DNA of 19,860 bases from Hominisplanchenecus_A murintestinalis. GTDB taxonomy: Bacteria > Bacillota > Clostridia > Lachnospirales > Lachnospiraceae. Positions 15,217 to 19,860 of this stretch are shown here, one piece after another. Position 1 is the stretch's first letter, and the number at the start of each line of letters is the position of its first letter. The notes below the pieces were generated by a model. The model searched no databases. It was not told the DNA's origin and saw only the letters and a program-made list of their open reading frames with translations. Location: positions 1-19,860 of the forward strand of contig NZ_CALPCM010000043.1 of NCBI RefSeq assembly GCF_943193015.1. The letters are read 5' to 3'. The position numbers and the translations under genes were made by a program.

Positions 15217-16155
15217 ATGAGTGAGGTTAAACTGACGAATACGCCGTATGACGATGTGTTCCGTACATTATTAAATGACTGCAGCAGCTTGATTATTCCG
15301 GTGATTAACGAAGTGTTTCGTGAAAGATACTCTGGAAAGGAAAAGGTTATTTTCTCTTCCAATGAACATTTTCTGAACCAGCAAGGCGGAAATGAAGACG
15401 GACGGATTACAGACGCAAGCTTTATAATAGTAGGGCCGGAAACGAAAAAGTACCATTTGGAATGCCAGAGCAGCACAGATAATAGTATGTTGGTAAGGAT
15501 GTTTGAATACGACACCCAGATTGCGCTTGATGAGGGAGAGATTAAGGGGAATATCCTTACTGTGACATTCCCGCATTCAGCAGTATTGTATTTAAGATGT
15601 AATGCTTCGACGCCGGATAAGTTAAAAATCAAGATGGTCACTCCCGGCGGAGGTGTTACTTATGGCATTCCTTTAATGAAGTCACAGCAGTACACGATAG
15701 AAGAGATATTTGATAAGAAGCTTCTGTTTTTAATCCCGTTCTATATATTTTCCCATGAGAAGAGGTTTGAGGAATATGAGAAAAATGGAGCAGAACTGGA
15801 GTCGTTAAAACAAGAATACGCAATGATAAAGACAAAGCTGGAAAAGCTAATGGAACAGGGAGATATTACTGAGTATGCAAAATGTACGATTTGTGATATG
15901 TCCAATAAGGTTCTGGAGCACATTGCTGTAAAATATGATTCAGTAAAGAAAGGAGTGCAATCAGTTATGGGCGGAAAGATATTAGAATATGAAGCGAAGA
16001 CAATAATGAATCGGGGACGCGAAGAAGGACGCGAGGAAGGCATTACTGTTCTGGTATCTACACTGAAAGATATGGACGTACCTGTTCAGGTGATATTGGA
16101 AAAGCTACAGGAAAAATTCAATTTGAGTTTAGAAGCTGCTAAAAAGTATATTTAA
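15217..16155 (+). CDS. Rpn-family PD-(D/E)XK nuclease / putative transposase (312 aa)
   Basis: I choose ATG at 15217, as AGGAG (15203-15207) is nine bases away. The ATG at 15211 would leave only three. The N-terminal half is the PD-(D/E)XK domain of recombination-promoting nucleases: TPYDDVFRTLL opening, D66 (ITDASFI) and E82-C-Q84 (YHLECQS) as the D...ExQ catalytic pair. The tail carries the long charged helix and GREEGREEG stretch common at the C-terminus. Rpn proteins cut DNA and raise recombination, and they are very numerous in Lachnospiraceae. It has its own promoter and is followed by two fragments of related tails. Confidence 0.85.
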   Translation: MSEVKLTNTPYDDVFRTLLNDCSSLIIPVINEVFRERYSGKEKVIFSSNEHFLNQQGGNEDGRITDASFIIVGPETKKYHLECQSSTDNSMLVRMFEYDTQIALDEGEIKGNILTVTFPHSAVLYLRCNASTPDKLKIKMVTPGGGVTYGIPLMKSQQYTIEEIFDKKLLFLIPFYIFSHEKRFEEYEKNGAELESLKQEYAMIKTKLEKLMEQGDITEYAKCTICDMSNKVLEHIAVKYDSVKKGVQSVMGGKILEYEAKTIMNRGREEGREEGITVLVSTLKDMDVPVQVILEKLQEKFNLSLEAAKKYI

Positions 16156-16176
16156 AATTTGCTTCATACAGGAACT

Positions 16177-16488
16177 ATGAATGATGTCAGCCCGGAACTG
16201 AAAGCGTTTTTAGATTATGTAGCCGGGAAGAAACCAGCAGACCCGTTCGTGGATGAACTGGAAGAGGCAGTGGAAAATGCCCGGAAAAACAGAGAATGGA
16301 GGCATGGGTATATGACATTGTTAATGCGTGACCAGGAAAATAGGGAAATAGGAGAAAAATATGGAGAGAACAAGATGGCCAACCTGATAATGTTACTAAA
16401 TGAAGACGGCAGGCTATCTGATATTGTCAGAGTGTCGCAGGATGAAGGATACCGTCAGGAACTTTATAAGGAATATCATATCAGTTAG
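16177..16488 (+). pseudogene. C-terminal fragment of an Rpn-family protein (103 aa)
   Basis: The frame begins inside family sequence. MNDVSPELKAFLDYVAGKK and the segment with EWRHGYMTLLMRDQ are the usual last third of Rpn-type nucleases, and the catalytic domain is missing. An AGGA four to five bases before ATG at 16177 is a poor ribosome site. It starts 21 bases after the stop of the intact Rpn gene. I infer the leftover of a second Rpn gene after deletion or recombination, possibly still translated as a small charged protein. Confidence 0.7.
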
Positions 16489-16502
16489 AAAGGAAAGTCA
16501 CG

Positions 16503-16528
16503 GGCAAAGCATTACAAAATGTTTTGCC
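16503..16528 (+). terminator. Hairpin, possible weak terminator
   Basis: GGCAAAGCATT pairs with AATGTTTTGCC around ACAA, an 11-bp stem with one G-T pair. The sequence after it is TTAAAATTTTC, which gives only a poor T run. Confidence 0.4.
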
Positions 16529-17178
16529 TTAAAATTTTCAATGTGGATGATTCACTAAAAAATGGAATGCAGATGGGAGCTGAGATTATGACATTGGAAA
16601 TGCGGTATAGGGAAAAGAGGGAAGAAGGAAAAATTTATGGCATCATTAGCGCGTGCAGAGAATGCAATATTTCAGAAGAAAGAATTTTAAAAATATTACA
16701 GGAAAAAGAGGGATTGTCTGAAGAAAGTGCAATAGTGTACCTTGAAGAAGCAGAAGAAGCTATAAAAAGAATGAATGAGTACACGGCTTTTATGGACAAA
16801 CTATGCAAAATAATATCAGATTTGAAGAAAATAAATGCAAGTGATGATACCATAATAGTGAAAATACAGGATGAATTTCATTTCACTAATGATGATGCAA
16901 AGTTTTATTATGAGTATGCTATGAAAAAAAAGGACTTTACTGGAAAACCAGGTGAAACGGCGCAGTCTGCCAAAAAGGATGGAGAATGGAGTCATGAGTA
17001 TATGACGTTGCAGATGCATTATCAGGAAAAATATGAGCAGGGTGTGGAACAGGAAAAAATAGATTCTGCAGTGAGAATGATAGAAGACGGAGATTTGCCG
17101 TTGGAAAAAATCGCGATGTATTCCGGGCTTACGCTGGAACAAGTGCTTGAATTAGAAAAAGAACTGCAGCTGGCATAA
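16519..17178 (+). pseudogene. Fusion of Rpn-type C-terminal tails (up to 219 aa)
   Basis: No nuclease domain is present. The frame contains two tail-like units: IMTLEMRYREKREEGK with a helical ILQEKEGLSEESA repeat, and later EWSHEYMTLQMHYQEKYEQG followed by a helix-turn-helix-like LEKIAMYSGLTLEQVLELE. Both resemble the ends of Rpn-family proteins, including the fragment at 16177 (EWRHGYMTLL). ATG at 16588 with GGGAG eight bases before it may be the true start. The frame has stayed open for 660 bases, so it may be a functional tail-only protein rather than decay. Alternatively it is the product of recombination between Rpn genes. Confidence 0.55.
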
Positions 17179-17211
17179 TGGTTACTCTCCAACCATGAAT
17201 ATTAAAACGCA

Positions 17212-17257
17212 AAATAGCTGTTCTGCAGGTTTTAATCTGTGCAGGACGGCTATTTTT
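17212..17257 (+). terminator. Strong rho-independent terminator
   Basis: AAATAGCTGTTCTGCA (17212-17227) pairs with TGCAGGACGGCTATTT (17240-17255) in a 16-bp stem with two mismatched or wobble positions, followed by TT. It ends the Rpn cluster. Confidence 0.8.
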
Positions 17258-17286
17258 CAGCTCAAAACAATACAGCCTAATAATGA

Positions 17287-17329
17287 AATGCCATAACATA
17301 CAAATCCGTACAGTTGTGGCGTTTTTTAT
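17287..17329 (+). terminator. Second rho-independent terminator
   Basis: AATGCCATAAC (17288-17298) pairs with GTTGTGGCGTT (17313-17323) with two wobble pairs, followed by TTTTATTT. Together with the preceding hairpin it insulates the ssb gene from upstream transcription. Confidence 0.7.
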
Positions 17330-17357
17330 TTACAGTAATAAATTTGCAACATAAATA
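17329..17357 (+). promoter_or_regulatory. Candidate ssb promoter
   Basis: TTTACA (17329-17334) and TAAATA (17352-17357) are 17 bases apart, just after the terminators. They leave a leader of about 80 bases before the ssb start. Confidence 0.4.
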
Positions 17358-17446
17358 TAAATGTGCTGACGCACCGGGAGAAAGTTTGAGAAAACAGTCA
17401 AAATCGGCTGTATTACAAAGAGAATATTTACAAAAAGGAGAAAAAC

Positions 17447-17863
17447 ATGAATAAGATTATATTGATTGGAAGACTTACCCGTGACCCTGAAATTCGTTAC
17501 TCTACGAACGATAACAATACAGCGATTGCCCGATATACATTGGCAGTAAACCGTCCGTTCAGGAAAAACGGGGAGCAGCAGGCGGATTTTCTTCCCTGTA
17601 TCGCATTTGGCAAAACCGCAGAGTTTGCTGAAAAATATCTTGCCAAAGGGATGCGCGTGGCCGTAGAGGGACGCATCCAGACTGGCAGCTATACCAACCA
17701 GGAAGGGCAGAAAATCTATACGACAGACGTTGTGGTGGAACGGCAGGAATTTCTGGAGAAAAGAGCCGATAACGGGCAGCCAGACTCTGGCGCTGCGGAA
17801 AGTTACGATGACAGATTTATGGATATCCCGGACGGGATTGACGAAGAGCTTCCATTCAATTAA
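17447..17863 (+). CDS. ssb: Single-stranded DNA-binding protein (138 aa)
   Basis: AAAAAGGAG ends six bases before ATG. The OB-fold covers residues 1 to about 105, opening MNKIILIGRLTRDPEIRY and continuing with FLPCIAFGKTAEFAEKYLAKGMRVAVEGRI and the YTTDVVVERQEFL strand. A short Gly/Ser/Asp linker ends in the acidic tip DEELPFN, the usual docking site for partner enzymes. At 138 residues it is short like plasmid and phage SSBs and distinct from the longer chromosomal form. It coats single-stranded DNA in replication or transfer. The gene is followed by its own terminator and then the ClpX-like gene. Confidence 0.95.
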   Translation: MNKIILIGRLTRDPEIRYSTNDNNTAIARYTLAVNRPFRKNGEQQADFLPCIAFGKTAEFAEKYLAKGMRVAVEGRIQTGSYTNQEGQKIYTTDVVVERQEFLEKRADNGQPDSGAAESYDDRFMDIPDGIDEELPFN

Positions 17864-17869
17864 CAGATG

Positions 17870-17901
17870 ACGCTTCCCAGCCTGCGGGCGGGAAGCGTTT
17901 T
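17870..17901 (+). terminator. Rho-independent terminator after ssb
   Basis: ACGCTTCCC (17870-17878) and GGGAAGCGT (17890-17898) form a perfect 9-bp stem followed by TTTT. It lies seven bases after the ssb stop and 34 before the next start, so it probably attenuates read-through into the ClpX-like gene. Confidence 0.8.
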
Positions 17902-17934
17902 CAACTGTTGCACAGGAAAAGGAGAGGACTGTAT

Positions 17935-19242
17935 ATGACACACGATATGGCAAAGCAATTCTGGAAAGTATATATAGGAATGGCAGGCAAGAATGGTATG
18001 CATGCCAATATGTCTAACCCGGTGGATGATTTCAAGGCGCGTGCGCACGCCGGGGAATTTGATAAGCTCACAGATGACCAGTATTACCGGAAGGAAGCGG
18101 ATGCAGAAGAGCTTTCTTCGTTCTGGCATTACAAGCCTTCGGAAACGGTTGGACAAATCCTGTTAAACGCCCTGGCAAAGACGGATATCTCCGATGTGGA
18201 AATTGACGACATTGCCGGAATTTTGGCGGATGCATCCGTAAGGACTGATTATTACACGGAAGAGCGTGAATGTGATGAAGGAATTATAAATGAAGACCTA
18301 GACTTTTCGCCAGTGGATGGGCCAACACCGTTTGATGGCGACGCAGGCTGGACGCCCCACAGCATCTATGATTATCTGGACCAGCACATATACGGGCAGG
18401 AAGCGGCGAAGCGGGCGGCCTCCATGCTTATGTACCACCATTTAAACGGCAACAGCCGAAACATCGTCATGGCAGGGGCCACAGGCTGCGGCAAAACCGA
18501 GATATGGCGCACCCTGTCGAAGAAATTTAACTTCATCCGCATTGTCAACGGGCCGCAGCTTACATGTGACGGCTGGAAAGGGAGTTACCATATAAAAGAT
18601 ATTTTCACAGGAGAAACAAAAGAAACGGCGGAATGCCTGGTTATCGTCATTGACGAAGCGGACAAGCTGTTTGAGCCGTCCATTGGCTCCGGTGGCACAG
18701 ACTTTGGGCAGAAGATACAGAACGAGCTTTTGAAAATCATGGACGGGGATACGCTGGCTTTTGTGGATGAAGGCGACCGGAACAAAAAAATCACCGTTGA
18801 CTGCTCCGGCATATCCCTTGTATTGTGCGGCAGCTTTGAGCGCATGCTTCAGGAGAGGACGGAAGCATCTGGGAGCATCGGCTTTTGCCAGCCGGAACGG
18901 GAAGAAAGCCGGATTGCCGAATGCAGTGAAGAAGATTTGATTCAGTACGGCAATGTGCGCCGGGAAATTGTGGGGCGCATAAACCAGATAGTTACCCTTA
19001 ATGCACTGGGTGCGGAAGATTTTGAAGCCATCATGGAAAGCCCGGCCTCGCCCATACAGAAGATTGAACAATCGCACCATGTGTCCTTGACCGTGGATAA
19101 GGATACAAAGAGAAAGCTGGCTTCTGATGCTGAAAAAAGCGGCCTGGGATGCAGATACATACGCTCCAGACTGCAGTCCATGCTGGACGAGCAGATGTTC
19201 GATGAGCCGGATGCAAAGGAATACAGCCTGTGCTATGAATAA
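17935..19242 (+). CDS. ClpX-like AAA+ unfoldase with novel N-terminal domain (435 aa)
   Basis: AGGAGAGG (17920-17927) stands seven bases before ATG at 17935. An upstream in-frame TTG at 17908 has no site. Residues 1 to about 145 form an acidic domain I do not recognise, with no zinc finger of the ClpX kind. The AAA+ core follows: HIYGQEAAKRA (about 153-163), Walker A GATGCGKT (181-188), Walker B VIVIDEADK (D240, E241), an SGSIGFCQ segment with I315-G316-F317 where ClpX has its ClpP-binding IGF loop, the VGRINQIVTLNAL segment matching ClpX EFIGRLPVVATLNEL, and a sensor-2-like GCRYIRSRL near the end. It probably unfolds or remodels a protein of the element, perhaps with host ClpP. It is the neighbour of ssb. 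Confidence 0.85.
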   Translation: MTHDMAKQFWKVYIGMAGKNGMHANMSNPVDDFKARAHAGEFDKLTDDQYYRKEADAEELSSFWHYKPSETVGQILLNALAKTDISDVEIDDIAGILADASVRTDYYTEERECDEGIINEDLDFSPVDGPTPFDGDAGWTPHSIYDYLDQHIYGQEAAKRAASMLMYHHLNGNSRNIVMAGATGCGKTEIWRTLSKKFNFIRIVNGPQLTCDGWKGSYHIKDIFTGETKETAECLVIVIDEADKLFEPSIGSGGTDFGQKIQNELLKIMDGDTLAFVDEGDRNKKITVDCSGISLVLCGSFERMLQERTEASGSIGFCQPEREESRIAECSEEDLIQYGNVRREIVGRINQIVTLNALGAEDFEAIMESPASPIQKIEQSHHVSLTVDKDTKRKLASDAEKSGLGCRYIRSRLQSMLDEQMFDEPDAKEYSLCYE

Positions 19243-19309
19243 GAATGTGGTTACGGAAAAGACATATTGATTTTTATTACAATTTGCATAGGCTGAAAAT
19301 ACAGATAGA

Positions 19310-19356
19310 AAAAGGCATGGTTGAAAATGGAAGCATTTTTAACTATGCTTTTTTTT
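19310..19356 (+). terminator. Rho-independent terminator after the ClpX-like gene
   Basis: AAAAGGCATGGTT (19310-19322) pairs with AACTATGCTTTT (19341-19352), followed by more T. In the gene-free stretch 19243-19745 I see this hairpin, a lone TATAAT at 19380-19385, the repeat copy and the insertion-sequence end, and nothing else. Confidence 0.7.
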
Positions 19357-19423
19357 CGGGAATTGATATGCCAGTAAAATATAATTAAGGAAATGCCATG
19401 GAACATACAGCTTGAGTTGTAAG

Positions 19424-19630
19424 AAAGTGTAAGAAAGTTTGTAGGAAAATTTGTAAGAAAGTACAGGAATGGCATACAGAAAAAGCCTGGTTTATGAGGG
19501 TTTTTAAAGGGTGTAAGAAAGTGTAAAAATGCCTGCTTTAAAACCCAATACAGGCAAGGGTTTTAAGGGGTGTAAGAATGTATGAAAGTTTTTCCAACCC
19601 TTATATATATAAAAAAATATATATGATATT
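19424..19630 (+). repeat. Long direct repeat, copy 2, truncated by an insertion sequence
   Basis: This matches 2028-2220 in the same orientation with 8 mismatches in 193 bases, at a constant offset of 17,396. It keeps the GTAAGAAAGT boxes, the internal hairpin and the left arm of the 22-bp dyad (19572-19593). After the shared ATATATGATA at about 19628 the sequence changes to GGGGTCAAAACC. The right half of the region seen in copy 1 (the reversed boxes) is absent. Confidence 0.9.
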
Positions 19631-19860
19631 GGGGTCAAAACCATAAATAAATTTGCCCCTATTCCTATAGTACCTTGAAAAATTCATATTTTGTAGTATA
19701 TTGCCGAACATTTGAGCATATATGTCGGGTATTCCCTGCCTTGTTTTATGCAAGTACTAGATTTTGGGCATAATGCCCTAAGTCCTTCACATAATTGAAG
19801 AGTTTTCGGAAATTCAACGCTGCTATTTTGGATCCGAAAAAGAACTTGCCACGCTGTTTC
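19631..19860 (-). mobile_element. End of an insertion sequence (partial)
   Basis: The likeness to the repeat of copy 1 stops at 19630-19631, where GGGGTCAAAACC begins. This is a plausible terminal inverted repeat and the point of insertion. A short hairpin GGGGTCAAA/TTTGCCCC lies at 19631-19659. A transposase C-terminus on the minus strand stops at 19746. The other end of the element is outside the window, so neither the inverted-repeat partner nor a target duplication can be checked. Confidence 0.6.
19746..19860 (-). CDS. Transposase, C-terminal end only (partial at window edge)
   Basis: On the minus strand an open frame enters from the window edge and ends at TAA (19748-19746). It gives 37 residues, among them GKFFFGSKIAALNFRKLF and a LGHYAQNLVLA end. 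The Lys/Arg/Phe-rich end with FRKLFNYVKDLG looks like the end of a DDE transposase. I cannot name the family. Its position right beside the insertion-sequence end supports the call. Confidence 0.55.
   Translation of the reverse strand, partial: KQRGKFFFGSKIAALNFRKLFNYVKDLGHYAQNLVLA

Noticed and set aside
15057..15641. Minus-strand 194-residue frame overlapping the Rpn gene
   Set aside because: The plus-strand frame has catalytic motifs, promoter and ribosome site. The minus-strand frame has none of these.
1..19860. tRNA, rRNA or an oriT with relaxase
   Set aside because: No cloverleaf or rRNA sequence was noticed on either strand, and no relaxase or coupling-protein gene is present to support an oriT call.

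Overview
The window looks like part of an integrative and conjugative element or large plasmid from a gut-type Firmicute of the Lachnospiraceae/Clostridia kind. The evidence is the strong AGGAGG-type ribosome sites, the moderate GC with AT-rich islands, a PcfK/PcfJ pair, a giant methylase-helicase fusion, a plasmid-type SSB, Rpn-family nuclease genes and a ClpX-like ATPase. No relaxase, coupling protein, integrase or replication initiator lies in view, so the exact kind of element cannot be decided.

Layout from left to right. Positions 1-294 hold the leader and first codons of a decayed holin-like type I toxin gene on the minus strand. Positions 295-2029 hold five small unrecognised genes on the plus strand. 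Positions 2028-2400 are an AT-rich block full of GTAAGAAAGT-type repeats with a perfect 22-bp dyad. It resembles an origin or a multi-site operator. A single unrecognised gene follows (2542-3147). Positions about 3150-5315 are an AT-rich cargo island holding a divergent pair: an XRE-type regulator broken by a frameshift, and a Schlafen/AlbA_2-domain protein. The island is bounded on its right by a second, diverged copy of the last 69 bases of the 2542-3147 gene.

The core operon runs from 5549 to 15017: a 2006-residue DarB-like DNA methylase/SNF2 helicase, a small acidic protein, a PcfK-like protein and PcfJ. An Rpn-family PD-(D/E)XK nuclease gene and two fragments carrying the tail of such proteins follow (15217-17178). 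Two back-to-back terminator hairpins separate these from a DNA-maintenance pair, SSB (17447-17863) and a ClpX-like AAA+ unfoldase (17935-19242). After another terminator, a second copy of the 2028-2220 repeat block appears in the same orientation at 19424-19616 (8 mismatches in 193 bases). It is cut by the end of an insertion sequence at about 19631, whose transposase C-terminus reads on the minus strand to the window edge.

How the genes may work together (inference): the large methylase/helicase and the PcfK/PcfJ proteins are of kinds carried by conjugative elements for DNA processing or protection after entry. SSB would coat single-stranded transfer or replication intermediates. The ClpX-like protein keeps an IGF loop, so it could borrow host ClpP or remodel a replication or transfer protein. 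The most novel leads are the ClpX-like unfoldase with its unfamiliar N-terminal domain, the duplicated iteron block 17.4 kb apart, and the regulator/AlbA_2 island.
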